The position numbers and the translations under genes were made by a program. From positions 1 through 14,323 of the forward strand of contig CANNDT010000114.1 in NCBI GenBank assembly GCA_947503365.1: 14,323 nt of DNA, read 5' to 3'. Of the stretch, positions 6,683 through 14,323 are shown piece after piece. The first letter of the stretch is position 1. Every line of letters begins with the position of its first letter. The notes below the pieces were generated by a model, which was given only the letters and a program-made list of their open reading frames with translations, was not told the origin of the DNA and searched no databases. This DNA is from CANNDT01 sp945876205 (GTDB lineage: Bacteria; Acidobacteriota; Vicinamibacteria; Vicinamibacterales; UBA2999).

Positions 6683-7323
6683 GCGCCGGGCACTTTCTCG
6701 CCCGCCCGGATCGCCAGCTTCAGGCGATTGGCCGGAGGAGGAAACGGGCACTCATACGACGCGTTGTAGGCGCAGAACGGGTTGTAGGCGCGGTTGAAAT
6801 CGATCGTGTAGTAACCGGTGGCAGTCGGATGCAGGTCGAGGTACCTGCCGGCCGGATACGTCTCCGTGCCTGTCGTCATGTCGGCGAATGGCACGAACAA
6901 TTGGAGGATTTGCTCGGTGCCCTCCTCGACGAACGCGCCGAGGCTTTGTGGCTGCCCTTGCAGGCTGAACTCGAGCATGCCCACCAGCTGCATCCTCCGC
7001 GGCTTGCCGGTGGACGTCGGCATCTCGAAGACCGGCCGATCGTCGGCCAGCTTCAGGATCGCCGGCACGCTGTAGGCGGAATCAGCCGCGTAGTAGCGCA
7101 GCGGCAGGACCGCGGCGCGCTTGGGCGGCGGCACCGGAGAGCAGACCGTGCCCTCGGTGACGTTGCAGTCAGGGGCGTCCTTGAACACCTTGTCCTTCTC
7201 CGTACGCGCGGCGGCGAGCTCCTGCAGATACACCCGCTCGTCGGGAGCCGACGGTCCTGAGGAACACCCGCACAACGCCGCGAGGGTAAGGATGAGGAAA
7301 GCCTGGGAGTACCGGGGAACCAC
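6679..7323 (-). CDS. DUF1684 family lipoprotein
   Basis: A 214-residue protein of the DUF1684 family. The N-terminus is a lipoprotein signal: a short basic start, a hydrophobic run (about 8-17) and a lipobox ending LCGC, so Cys20 should be lipidated and the mature protein held on the outer face of a membrane. The family signature is clear in the C-terminal half: PAGRYLDLHP, then YYTIDFNRAYNPFCAYN, YECPFPPPANRL and the terminal IRAGEK. Function is not established for this family. The start is a GTG at 7323 that shares one base with the stop of the acyl-CoA dehydrogenase gene (TAGTG), and its end overlaps the HAD start by 4 bases, so it belongs to the same transcript. Two cysteines (in FCAYN and YECPF) lie close together and might pair. 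Confidence 0.88.
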   Translation of the reverse strand: MVPRYSQAFLILTLAALCGCSSGPSAPDERVYLQELAAARTEKDKVFKDAPDCNVTEGTVCSPVPPPKRAAVLPLRYYAADSAYSVPAILKLADDRPVFEMPTSTGKPRRMQLVGMLEFSLQGQPQSLGAFVEEGTEQILQLFVPFADMTTGTETYPAGRYLDLHPTATGYYTIDFNRAYNPFCAYNASYECPFPPPANRLKLAIRAGEKVPGA

Positions 7324-9095
7324 TAAGTAAAAATATACCCCGCCCGTGAAACGGTTGCGTCGGCGAGTTGCCGTCTCAGTGCAACCGTGTTGATCGGGGC
7401 GACCTTCAGCACCCGCCTGAGCGCGGCGAGCAGGGTCCGCAGGGTATCGCCCTCGGCCATCGCCGCGAGCGAGCTCTTTGCCGCAGCCTCGATGCGCTGC
7501 GCCGCGTCGTTGACGAACGCCCGTGCGGCCGTCTCGTGCAGGTCGGCCAGGGCGTGTCGCGCCGCGATGGCTCCCCGGGCTCGCAGGACCGCGCTTTCGG
7601 CGGCGAAGATGTCGATGATGATGTCGGCGGCGTAGCCAAGCACCTCCTGTTCATCATTGAGCTTCTGGCCATACGTCTGCATCGCGGTGCCCAGCACCAT
7701 GAGCGCCACCTTCTTGAACGCCGACAAGGCGCGAAGCTCGTCGTCGAGCGGAGCGTCGCTCGAGCCCAGGGTGGCGGGCGCAGGCGACAGGATCTCGTCC
7801 TGCAGGCGCTTCGCGGCGGCGATCAGCGGGAGGTCGCCCTTGAGGGCGCGCTTGATCAGCATGCCGGGGATCAACAGGCGGTTGATCTCGTTGGTGCCTT
7901 CGAAGATGCGGTTCACCCGCGCGTCGCGGTAATAGCCCTCGGCCTTGTACTCCTTCACGTAGCCGTTGCCGCCGTGTATCTGGATGTTCTCGTCGAGCAC
8001 GAAGTCGAGCGTCTCGGTGCCGGCGACCTTGGCGATCGACGCCTCCACCGCGAACTCCTCGAAGGCGCCCGCGACTTCAGCGCCGGTGTGCGCCGTCCCT
8101 TCAAGCGCCCGGTCTATCAGTCCAGCCGTTCGGTAAGTGAGGCTCTCCACCGCGTAGGTCCTGGCGGTCATCTCGCCAATCTTGTGCCTGATGGCGCCGA
8201 AGGTCGCGATCGCATGGCCGAACTGCTTGCGCTGGGCGGCATATTTCACCGAGTCGCCAATCGCCATCCGTGAGCCGCCGATGCACATCGCCCCGAGCTT
8301 GAAGCGGCCGAAGTTCAGGGTATTGAGCGCCACCTTGTAGCCCTTGCCGATTTCTCCAAGCACGTTCTCCGCTGGCACCCTCGCATCCTGCAGGATGATC
8401 GGCGTCGTCGACGAGCCGTGCAGGCCCATCTTGTGCTCTTCGTGCCCGGCGCTCACGCCGGGAAACGCTTTCTCGACGATGAAGGCCGTGAACTGATCTT
8501 CGTCGGCCTGGGCAAAGACGATGATGACGTCGGCAAAGCCGCCGTTGGTGATCCACATCTTCTCGCCGGTGAGCAGCCAGGAGCCGTCGGGTTGTTTGAT
8601 CGCCCGAGTCTTGGCGGCCAGCGCGTCAGACCCCGATCCCGATTCGCTGAGCGCGTAGGCGCCCACCAGCTCGCCGGCGACGATGCGCGGAAGATACTTC
8701 TGTTTCTGCGCGTCGGTGCCGAAGAGCACGATTGGCAGGATGCAGAGGTTGGTGTGGCCGCCGTAGGTCGTCGCAAACGACGCCGACCGCGCGATGTGTT
8801 CGGCGACGATCAGCGAGGAGACCTTGTCGAGATCGAGCCCGCCGTACTGTTCGGGCACGGTGGTGCCGAGCAGGCCAAGCTCGCCGCAACGGCGGATCAG
8901 CGTTCGCGCCAGCTGCCAGTCTTTGGCTTCGAGCTTCTCCAGGTTGGGCAGCACTTCGTTGCCGATGAATTCATCGGTGGTCTGCGCCATCAGGCGATGC
9001 TCGTCGGACTTCTTCTCCGGCGTGAAGACGTCGGCTGCCGGCGTTTCTTCCAGCAGCCAGGATCCGCCTTTTCTAATCTCGCTTTTGACGGTCAT
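7323..9095 (-). CDS. fadE: Acyl-CoA dehydrogenase (FadE type)
   Basis: Catalyses the first step of beta-oxidation, the FAD-dependent dehydrogenation of acyl-CoA to trans-2-enoyl-CoA, passing electrons to ETF. At 590 residues it is of the long VLCAD/ACAD9-like class, close in length to Bacillus subtilis FadE. Seen in order: N-terminal helical domain (about 30-140), flavin-binding signatures YALSESGSGSD (147-157) and WITNG (181-185), the C-terminal helical domain with QIHGGNGY, and FEGTNEINR, where Glu399 takes the place of the catalytic base. About 170 further residues form the extra helical C-terminal domain of this class. It follows the thiolase gene by 6 bases; AGGA overlapping the thiolase stop serves as ribosome site. 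Chain-length preference is unknown. The symbol follows Bacillus usage; E. coli FadE is a different, longer protein. Confidence 0.95.
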   Translation of the reverse strand: MTVKSEIRKGGSWLLEETPAADVFTPEKKSDEHRLMAQTTDEFIGNEVLPNLEKLEAKDWQLARTLIRRCGELGLLGTTVPEQYGGLDLDKVSSLIVAEHIARSASFATTYGGHTNLCILPIVLFGTDAQKQKYLPRIVAGELVGAYALSESGSGSDALAAKTRAIKQPDGSWLLTGEKMWITNGGFADVIIVFAQADEDQFTAFIVEKAFPGVSAGHEEHKMGLHGSSTTPIILQDARVPAENVLGEIGKGYKVALNTLNFGRFKLGAMCIGGSRMAIGDSVKYAAQRKQFGHAIATFGAIRHKIGEMTARTYAVESLTYRTAGLIDRALEGTAHTGAEVAGAFEEFAVEASIAKVAGTETLDFVLDENIQIHGGNGYVKEYKAEGYYRDARVNRIFEGTNEINRLLIPGMLIKRALKGDLPLIAAAKRLQDEILSPAPATLGSSDAPLDDELRALSAFKKVALMVLGTAMQTYGQKLNDEQEVLGYAADIIIDIFAAESAVLRARGAIAARHALADLHETAARAFVNDAAQRIEAAAKSSLAAMAEGDTLRTLLAALRRVLKVAPINTVALRRQLADATVSRAGYIFT

Positions 9096-9099
9096 TGAT

Positions 9100-9103
9100 T
9101 CCT
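9100..9103 (-). promoter_or_regulatory. Ribosome binding site of the acyl-CoA dehydrogenase gene
   Basis: AGGA overlaps the thiolase TAG stop codon and lies 4 bases before the ATG at 9095. It supports that start and implies that the ribosome re-initiates directly after the thiolase. Confidence 0.5.
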
Positions 9104-10280
9104 ACATTCGTTCGAATATGCCGGCGGCGCCCATGCCGCCGCCGACGCACATCGAAACCATTCCGTACCTGACGTTGCGTCGACGCATTTCGTGAAGAAG
9201 CGTAGCGGTGAGCTTTGCGCCGGTGCAGCCAAGCGGATGACCGAGCGCGATGGCGCCGCCGTTGACGTTCAGGCGATCCGGGTCGATTGGAAGCTCGCGG
9301 AGGCAGGCGAGTACCTGCACGGCAAACGCCTCGTTCAGTTCGACCAGGCCGATGTCGTCGAGTGTCAATCCCGCCAGCTTGAGTGCCTTGCGGATCGCCG
9401 GGACCGGACCGATACCGAACCTTTCCGGCTCGACACCCGCCGTCGCGAATGCCACGAAGCGAGCCAGCGGCGTGAGGCCGAGCTCCTTCGCGCGTGCGCC
9501 GGAGGTGACGACCACGGCCGCGGCACCGTCGCTCATTTGCGATGAGTTGCCCGCGGTCACCGTGCCCTGCGCATGAAACGCCGCCCTCAGCTTGGCCAGC
9601 GCCTCGGCCGATGTGTCCCGGCGCGGTCCCTCATCCTGCGCGAACGTCACGTCCCGCAGCGCCGGTGTGCCGCCGCCGTTGGGGACCGCGACCTGGAACG
9701 TCATCGGCGTGATCTCGTCGGCGAAGCGGCCGGCGTCGATAGCGGCGAGTGCGCGCTGGTGGCTCCGGAGCGCGAACGCGTCCTGCGCCTCCCGGGTGAT
9801 GGCGCTCTCGCGCGCGCGATTCTCGGCGACGAGTCCCGTGCTCAGGTAGACGTCCGGGTAGTCGTCCACCAGTGCGGGATTGGGCGCCACCTTGTTGCCG
9901 CCCATCGGCACCATGCTCATCGACTCGGTGCCGCCGGCAATCACGCTCTGCGCGAAGCCACACATGATCCGTTCGGCCGCGAACGCGATCGACTGCAGTC
10001 CGGAGGAGCAGAAGCGGTTGATGGTGACCGCGGACGCACTGACCGGGACGCCGGCGCGAAGGCTCGCGATCCTCGCCACGTTCAGCCCTTGCTCCGCCTC
10101 GGGCATCGCACAACCGAGGATCACATCGTCGATCTCCGACGGGTCGAGCCCGGGCGCGCGCCTCAATACCTCGGCGATGACCGCGGCCGCCATTTCATCT
10201 GGACGGACGGTCTTCATCGCCCCGTTCGGCGCCTTGCCGACCGCGGTTCGCGTCGCCGAAACGATTACAGCATCTTGCAT
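9102..10280 (-). CDS. fadA: Acetyl-CoA acyltransferase (thiolase, FadA type)
   Basis: Catalyses the last step of beta-oxidation, thiolytic cleavage of 3-ketoacyl-CoA into acetyl-CoA and a shortened acyl-CoA. The 392-residue length is typical of thiolases. The nucleophilic Cys91 lies in NRFCSSGLQ, His348 in GGAIALGHPLGCTGA, and the second catalytic Cys378 in SMCVGGGMG near the C-terminus; all are present. An ATRTAVGK segment near the start is also characteristic. In context with FadE and FadN it is almost surely the degradative thiolase rather than a biosynthetic acetoacetyl-CoA thiolase. The ATG at 10280 lies 16 bases inside the preceding hydrolase gene and has GAGGA at 6 bases. It ends with TAG 6 bases before the dehydrogenase start. 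Confidence 0.96.
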   Translation of the reverse strand: MQDAVIVSATRTAVGKAPNGAMKTVRPDEMAAAVIAEVLRRAPGLDPSEIDDVILGCAMPEAEQGLNVARIASLRAGVPVSASAVTINRFCSSGLQSIAFAAERIMCGFAQSVIAGGTESMSMVPMGGNKVAPNPALVDDYPDVYLSTGLVAENRARESAITREAQDAFALRSHQRALAAIDAGRFADEITPMTFQVAVPNGGGTPALRDVTFAQDEGPRRDTSAEALAKLRAAFHAQGTVTAGNSSQMSDGAAAVVVTSGARAKELGLTPLARFVAFATAGVEPERFGIGPVPAIRKALKLAGLTLDDIGLVELNEAFAVQVLACLRELPIDPDRLNVNGGAIALGHPLGCTGAKLTATLLHEMRRRNVRYGMVSMCVGGGMGAAGIFERM

Positions 10281-10903
10281 GAAAAATCCTCGAGGAGACC
10301 CTCTAGCGCGTCGCCGACCTCGGTCGCCTGGCCGTCGAAGAGGTGATTGGCGCTGTCGATCTCCACAAACTCTTTCGGCTCCGGAAGCTGTGCGTAGAAC
10401 TCCCGTACCGCTCTAATTGGAATCAGCTCGTCGGCTTCGCCGTGAATGATGAACTTGGGCTTCGTGGACGCCTTCACCGCTGTGAAGTCGTACTTGTTGA
10501 CGGGCGGGCCGATCACGATCAGCGCGCAGATCCGCTCGTCTTCGGCGCCGACCGTCGCCGCGACATGCGAGCCGAACGAGAATCCGCCGGCCCACATTTC
10601 CAGGCCGGCATGTTCGGTCGCCATGTAGTTGACCGCCGCGCGGAAGTCGTCCATTTCACCGCGTCCGTCGTCCCAACTGCCGGCGCTCCGGCCCACGCCG
10701 CGGAAATTGAATCGCAGCACGACGCATCCGATCCGGCTCAATGCTTTGGACGCCTGAAAGACGCACTTGGTGTGCATCGTTCCACCCTCGGTCGGCAATG
10801 GGTGGGCAAAGACGACGACGGCGCGAGGGACGCCGGTGGGCCGGTCGATGAGCACCTCCAGCGGCCCTACCGCCCCGGGAATTTCACGAACGATCTCAGC
10901 CAA
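10265..10903 (-). CDS. Small alpha/beta hydrolase (COG2945-like)
   Basis: An alpha/beta-fold hydrolase of the small COG2945-like group. Numbered from the chosen start, the triad is Ser109 in GGFSFGS, Asp158 in HGEADELIP and His187 in SANHLF. AHPLPTEGGTMHTK and RFNFRGVGRS are the family's strand and oxyanion-region signatures. I take TTG at 10903 as the start: it gives 212 residues, the usual family length, has AGGAG (10913-10909) at 5 bases, and overlaps the previous gene's stop by only 8 bases. The longer frame from ATG at 10972 adds an arginine-rich stretch lying wholly within the preceding gene. No signal peptide is seen. The substrate is unknown; an esterase or acyl-thioester hydrolase role beside beta-oxidation enzymes is inference. 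Confidence 0.88.
   Translation of the reverse strand: MAEIVREIPGAVGPLEVLIDRPTGVPRAVVVFAHPLPTEGGTMHTKCVFQASKALSRIGCVVLRFNFRGVGRSAGSWDDGRGEMDDFRAAVNYMATEHAGLEMWAGGFSFGSHVAATVGAEDERICALIVIGPPVNKYDFTAVKASTKPKFIIHGEADELIPIRAVREFYAQLPEPKEFVEIDSANHLFDGQATEVGDALEGLLEDFSCKML
10287..10296 (-). promoter_or_regulatory. Ribosome binding site of the thiolase gene inside a 10-base palindrome
   Basis: Read on the minus strand, GAGGA (10291-10287) sits 6 bases before the thiolase ATG and fixes that start. It is half of the perfect 10-base palindrome TCCTCGAGGA. A hairpin with no loop is not possible here, so any effect would need pairing between two transcripts or a breathing stem; it may be chance. Confidence 0.5.
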
Positions 10904-11711
10904 TACGTCTCCTGCGGGCGCCCTCTGCCTGGCGCGCCGCGCTCTCGGCAAATAGCACCACGATGCGGGCAAACTCGTCCGGCCGTGTGATCAGGCCGAG
11001 ATGTCCCGTGTTGGCGATGGTGGCGACGCGCGCATGTGGCCACATCGCGACGTACTCATGAGTTCGGCTCACAGGCACCACGCGGTCAAGCGAGCCGTCG
11101 CCGGTGACGATCAGCGTCGGCACGTTCACCTCGGCGATCTTGGCCTGCAGGGCGCGGTCGGGGACGAGGCTCACGCGCCGCGCCATTCGGCCAGGCGAAA
11201 ACATGTGGGTGACGACGCGCCAGCCGTGAACGGCGGCGGCGCGAACGCCGCGCAGGAAACCCGGGTTGGCGGCAGCGATCTCGCGATACATCCGCAGCGA
11301 CGCGACACAGAAAAGCGGCGACAACAGCCGGGGCGCGCGCAGGTAGAACGTGATTCGACGATCGGGCGTCCACGACGGCGGCACCGCGGATACGAGCACC
11401 AGCGATGACACGCGCTCGGGAAAGCGCGCGGCAAACGCCGCGGCAATCAAGCCGCCGTACGACACGCCACAGATCGCCGCGCTTTTCAGACCGGCCGTAT
11501 CGAGCGCCGTCCGCACCTGCTCGACATACGACTCGAGGCCGCGCTGCGCATCGAACGCCGCGCCGCACGTGGGTTCGTCAGCCAGGGAAAAGGTAATCAC
11601 GTGACACCGCTGCGCCAGCGTATCGATGGCCGGCTTCATCCACTCCCAGCGACCCTGGATGCCGGGGATGACGACGATGGCGGTGCCGCCGCCGCGGTCG
11701 ATGATCTTCAT
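10896..11711 (-). CDS. Alpha/beta hydrolase
   Basis: A 271-residue alpha/beta-fold hydrolase. The nucleophile elbow is GVSYGG (Ser84), the acid is probably Asp209 in the GDGSLDRVVP segment and the histidine is His237 in NTGHLG, so the full triad is present. VIPGIQGRWEWM (14-25) is the usual HG-type oxyanion loop with Gly-Ile in place of His-Gly. The cap between about 115 and 185 is helical, as in epoxide hydrolase and esterase-like members. No secretion signal is seen. ATG at 11711 shares one base with the stop of the FadN-like gene (TGATG), and its end overlaps the next hydrolase, so it is coupled on both sides. The substrate cannot be told; ester, lactone or thioester hydrolysis are all possible. 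Confidence 0.88.
   Translation of the reverse strand: MKIIDRGGGTAIVVIPGIQGRWEWMKPAIDTLAQRCHVITFSLADEPTCGAAFDAQRGLESYVEQVRTALDTAGLKSAAICGVSYGGLIAAAFAARFPERVSSLVLVSAVPPSWTPDRRITFYLRAPRLLSPLFCVASLRMYREIAAANPGFLRGVRAAAVHGWRVVTHMFSPGRMARRVSLVPDRALQAKIAEVNVPTLIVTGDGSLDRVVPVSRTHEYVAMWPHARVATIANTGHLGLITRPDEFARIVVLFAESAARQAEGARRRRIG
10909..10913 (-). promoter_or_regulatory. Shine-Dalgarno sequence that decides a TTG start
   Basis: AGGAG is placed 5 bases before TTG at 10903, inside the end of the upstream hydrolase gene. It favours the TTG start over the ATG at 10972, which has no comparable site in the expected place. Confidence 0.6.
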
Positions 11712-13939
11712 CAGTTTCTCAGTGGCTTGCCCGTCTTCAACGTGTGCTGGATCCGTTCCTGCGTCTTTCGTTCGCCGAGCAGCTTGAGAAACGCCTCGCG
11801 CTCGAGGTCGAGGAGCTGCTGCTCGGTGACCGTGGATGCGTGCGGCAGTGTCCCTCCGGCCATGATCGTCGCCAGCGTCCGCGCGATCAGCACGTCGTGC
11901 TCGCTGATTCGGCCGGCGCGCCAGGCGAGATGGATCCCGAGCTTCAGTGGAGCCAGCACGGTGTCTCCGCCCACCGGTATCGCCAGTCGTGGAGCCGGCG
12001 CCGCGTACCCCTCTTCCACCCGCTGCAGAGCCCGTGCCTTCGCGTCATGGAGAAGTCGTTCGGAATTCATCGTGATTCCGTCGATCGGACGCAGGTAGCC
12101 CAGCCGTTGAGCGTCCGCTGCACTGGTCGATGCGCGCGCAAAGGCGATGGTTTCGAAGGCGCGCTGAATCGGCGGCAGGAAGTCGGTCGTGCCCGCGGGC
12201 ATGCCTTCCGCGGCGCGCGCCACCATCTCCTTGGTGCCGCCACCGGCAGGGATCAACCCCACGCCGGCTTCAACGAGGCCCATGTAGGTTTCGGCCGCGG
12301 CCTGGACGCGGTCCGCATGGAGCGACATCTCGCAGCCGCCTCCGAGCGTCAGTCCGGCGGGGGCAACGACTACGGGCACATCGCTGTACCGGAGCGCCAT
12401 GGTCGCCTGCTGGAACGCGCGAATCATCAGCTCGATTTCGTCCCAGTTCTCTTCCTGCGCCTCGAGCAGGACGAGCATCAGGTTGGCGCCGGCGGAGAAG
12501 TTGGGCGCCTCGTTGCCGACGACGAGCGCGGCAAAGTTCTGCGAGGCTTCCCGAACGCCCGCCTGCAGCATCTGGATCGTGTCGCCGCCGATCGCGTTCA
12601 TCTTCGAGTGGAACTCGACGCACAACACGCCGTCGCCGAGATCGACCAGGCTTGCGCCGGCGTTCTTCTTCACGACCCGTTCGCGATCCTTTGCCGACTT
12701 CAGGATCAGCAGATCCGCGGCCGCCGGCGGCAGATCACCGGTGCGTCCGGACCGGGCGACGCCTTCGAGTCCGATCGCATCGATCAACTCGAACGGACCG
12801 AGGCCCCATCCGAATCCCCATCGCATCACCCGGTCCACATCGTCGGGCGACTCGGCGATGTCGGGCGTTACCTTGGCGGTATAGGCGAGAGCCGGCGCCA
12901 TGGTGTCGCGCAGGAACTGGCCGACCCTGTCCTTGCCCTGGAACAGCGTTCTGACGCGCTCGCGGGCGTCGCCGATCGAAGCCGAGGCTTCAAGTGACGG
13001 AAGCTTCGGCCGTTGCTGCGGCCGGTACTCCAGGGTTACCGGATCGAGCGTCAGGATTTCGGATTCGCCCTGTGCGTTCTTCACGCGCTTGTAGAAGCCT
13101 TGCCCCGCCTTTTCTCCCGTCAGTCCGCGTTCGAGCATCCGCCTGACAAAGGCTGGCACCGTCCAGGTGTCTTTCGAGTCCGAGTCAGGCAGCCGGTTTC
13201 GGAGGTCGTCCACGACGTGGCCGACGATGTCGAGGCCCGCGATGTCGAGGGTGCGGAAGGTGGCGCTCTTCGGCCGGCCGAGGGGCGGTCCGGTAATGGC
13301 GTCCACTTCGTCGATGGTGTACTCGCCCGCCGCGACCCTGGCGAGAATCTGGACCATCCCGTACATCGCGATGTGGTTGCCGATGAAGCCGGGGGAGTCT
13401 TTGGCGATGACGACGCCCTTGCCGAGCCGATGGTCGGCGAAGTGCGCCACAGCATGGACGACCGCTTCGTCGGTGTCGGGAGTCGGGATGATCTCGAGCA
13501 GGTGGAGGTAGCGGGGCGGGTTGAAGAAGTGCGTGCCGAGCCAGTGCTTCCGGAAATCGTCGCTCCGTCCCTCGGCGAGCGCGGCGATCGGGATGCCGGA
13601 CGTATTGGAGCTGACAATCGATCCCGGCCGCCGCACCGCATCGACCTTCGCCAGCAGCCCGCGCTTGATATCGAGACGCTCGACCACCGCCTCGATGATC
13701 CAGTCGCTCGCCGCGATGCGCGCGAGGTCGGCGTCGAAGCTTCCCGTCGATATCAGCTTCAGTGCATCAGGAGTAAAGAACGGATCCGGCTTCAGCGCCC
13801 TGGCGCGCTGCAGCCCCTGCTTCGCGGCATCCGCCGTGACATCGAGCAGCAAGGCAGGAACGCCCGCATTGGCGAAGTGAGCCGCGATCTGGGCTCCCAT
13901 TGTTCCTGCACCGAGTACCGCGACCGAGCGAATCAGCAT
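11711..13939 (-). CDS. fadN: Bifunctional 3-hydroxyacyl-CoA dehydrogenase/enoyl-CoA hydratase (FadN type)
   Basis: Supplies the two middle steps of beta-oxidation: hydration of enoyl-CoA and NAD-dependent oxidation of 3-hydroxyacyl-CoA. The dehydrogenase domain comes first, unlike E. coli FadB: NAD-binding GAGTMG (10-15), Ser111-Asn112, catalytic His137 in GTHFFNPP with Glu149 in LEIIP. A second copy of the helical dehydrogenase C-domain follows around 340-400 (DDVDRVMRWGFGWGLGPFEL). The crotonase-fold hydratase domain starts near 430, with FSAGAN (481-486) for the oxyanion hole and the two catalytic glutamates Glu537 (GGGCE) and Glu557 (VEAGVGLIPAGGG). The last ~140 residues are helical. The order and length (742) match Bacillus subtilis FadN. 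It is the first gene of the minus-strand block; the ATG at 13939 has only a weak ribosome site and no clear promoter lies in the 42-base gap upstream, so transcription may start further up. Confidence 0.95.
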   Translation of the reverse strand: MLIRSVAVLGAGTMGAQIAAHFANAGVPALLLDVTADAAKQGLQRARALKPDPFFTPDALKLISTGSFDADLARIAASDWIIEAVVERLDIKRGLLAKVDAVRRPGSIVSSNTSGIPIAALAEGRSDDFRKHWLGTHFFNPPRYLHLLEIIPTPDTDEAVVHAVAHFADHRLGKGVVIAKDSPGFIGNHIAMYGMVQILARVAAGEYTIDEVDAITGPPLGRPKSATFRTLDIAGLDIVGHVVDDLRNRLPDSDSKDTWTVPAFVRRMLERGLTGEKAGQGFYKRVKNAQGESEILTLDPVTLEYRPQQRPKLPSLEASASIGDARERVRTLFQGKDRVGQFLRDTMAPALAYTAKVTPDIAESPDDVDRVMRWGFGWGLGPFELIDAIGLEGVARSGRTGDLPPAAADLLILKSAKDRERVVKKNAGASLVDLGDGVLCVEFHSKMNAIGGDTIQMLQAGVREASQNFAALVVGNEAPNFSAGANLMLVLLEAQEENWDEIELMIRAFQQATMALRYSDVPVVVAPAGLTLGGGCEMSLHADRVQAAAETYMGLVEAGVGLIPAGGGTKEMVARAAEGMPAGTTDFLPPIQRAFETIAFARASTSAADAQRLGYLRPIDGITMNSERLLHDAKARALQRVEEGYAAPAPRLAIPVGGDTVLAPLKLGIHLAWRAGRISEHDVLIARTLATIMAGGTLPHASTVTEQQLLDLEREAFLKLLGERKTQERIQHTLKTGKPLRN

Positions 13940-13981
13940 CTGTACTCAGTCTACCGTGCACGTGGGCGTGCTGCGCCGCGT

Positions 13982-14323
13982 CTACTTCCAGCGGGTGAGG
14001 ATTGACTCGCGGTCGAAAAGTGCTACTCCAATTCGCAGCAGGGCGATGTTGACCCCCGCGAGCACCAGCGCGATCAGCAGGATCGTCGGGCCGGTCAGGA
14101 GGACGTTGCCGGTCAACTGGGCGACGAGGAGGCCGGCAATAGGCAGGATGATGAGCGCGCCGATCTGCTGGGCGCTTCGGGCGTCGTTGACGCGTGACGA
14201 GACGCAGACGGCTAGCTGCAGCGCGGCGAGGGAAGAAAGAGGCCCGAGCAGAAACACGATGCTCAGCGGTCGGGGAGTGATCAGCGCCCACGCGACGCCG
14301 GGATGCGCGAAGAGCACGATGCC
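13982..14323 (-). CDS. ABC-2 type transporter permease, C-terminal end (5' partial)
   Basis: The last 114 or so codons of a membrane protein; the frame runs open off the window edge, so the start is missing. Three hydrophobic segments alternate with short loops: about IVFLLGPLSSLAALQLAVCV, then QIGALIILPIAGLLVAQL, then TILLIALVLAGVNIALLRI. The polar stretch SSRVNDARSAQQ between the first two and the tail FDRESILTRWK match the C-terminal part of ABC-2 type permeases, which form the membrane channel of ABC exporters. No ATPase gene is in the window, so the cargo cannot be guessed. It is on the same strand as the beta-oxidation genes and ends 42 bases before fadN, which permits but does not prove a shared transcript. 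Confidence 0.8.
   Translation of the reverse strand, partial: GIVLFAHPGVAWALITPRPLSIVFLLGPLSSLAALQLAVCVSSRVNDARSAQQIGALIILPIAGLLVAQLTGNVLLTGPTILLIALVLAGVNIALLRIGVALFDRESILTRWK

Larger units (their letters stand above)
5130..13939 (-). other. Eight-gene, largely overlapping operon with a complete beta-oxidation cycle
   Basis: From 13939 downward the genes are FadN, two alpha/beta hydrolases, FadA, FadE, a DUF1684 lipoprotein, a HAD phosphatase and a SirB1-like protein. Each neighbour pair is separated by at most 6 bases or overlaps (1, 8, 16, 1, 4 and 28 bases at the overlapping pairs), so one transcript with translational coupling is the simplest reading. FadE, FadN (both middle steps) and FadA give a full cycle from acyl-CoA to acetyl-CoA. 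Acyl-CoA synthetase, ETF and a FadR-like regulator are not in the window. Confidence 0.8.

Noticed and set aside
6683..6751. N-terminal extension of the HAD phosphatase to 6751
   Set aside because: The extra 23 residues are read from the other frame of the DUF1684 gene; the ATG at 6682 forms an ATGA overlap and gives a normal HAD N-terminus.
7368..8273. 301-codon plus-strand open frame opposite fadE
   Set aside because: It is a shadow frame of the acyl-CoA dehydrogenase with low-complexity composition and no family signature.
11744..12997. 417-codon plus-strand open frame opposite fadN
   Set aside because: It is the antisense of a fully assigned gene with intact catalytic residues, and shows no recognisable domain.
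13940..13981. Promoter for the beta-oxidation operon in the gap before fadN
   Set aside because: No convincing -10/-35 pair or FadR-like palindrome can be seen in these 42 bases; the transcript may begin further upstream or use an unrecognised sigma factor.

Overview
The window looks like chromosomal DNA of a GC-rich, probably soil or sediment bacterium. The gene set (a FadN/FadA/FadE-type beta-oxidation operon, a DUF1684 lipoprotein, a SirB1-like protein) would suit an Acidobacteriota-like lineage, but that placement is a low-confidence guess from style, not proof. Hand counts give about 52% G+C in positions 61-180 and 1081-1140 and 70% in 13201-13260, so the left edge differs in composition from the right half.

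Left block, plus strand (about 1-5080): the downstream part of a type I restriction-modification locus. It holds the C-terminal portion of the specificity subunit (hsdS), a two-gene toxin-antitoxin module (DUF104-like antitoxin and PemK/MazF toxin, overlapping by 23 bases), the full motor/nuclease subunit (hsdR), and a YgjP-type zinc metallopeptidase whose start overlaps the hsdR stop. The methyltransferase gene hsdM is not here and would be expected upstream. The first ~130 bases are odd: they contain a three-stem inverted-repeat structure and do not read as normal HsdS.

Junction (5081-5129): a 49-base gap between converging genes, holding three tandem 8-base units.

Right block, minus strand (13939 down to 5130): eight tightly packed genes, most overlapping or touching, so very likely one transcript. 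In transcription order these are FadN-like 3-hydroxyacyl-CoA dehydrogenase/enoyl-CoA hydratase, two alpha/beta hydrolases, thiolase (FadA), acyl-CoA dehydrogenase (FadE), a DUF1684 lipoprotein, a HAD phosphatase and a SirB1-like transglutaminase-fold/TPR protein. FadE, FadN and FadA together supply all four steps of a beta-oxidation cycle. The two hydrolases could release or recycle acyl substrates, but their targets are unknown. Upstream, at the window edge, is the C-terminal end of an ABC-2 type membrane permease on the same strand.

There is no RNA gene, CRISPR array or recognisable transposase in the window, and no gene-free stretch over 300 bases.
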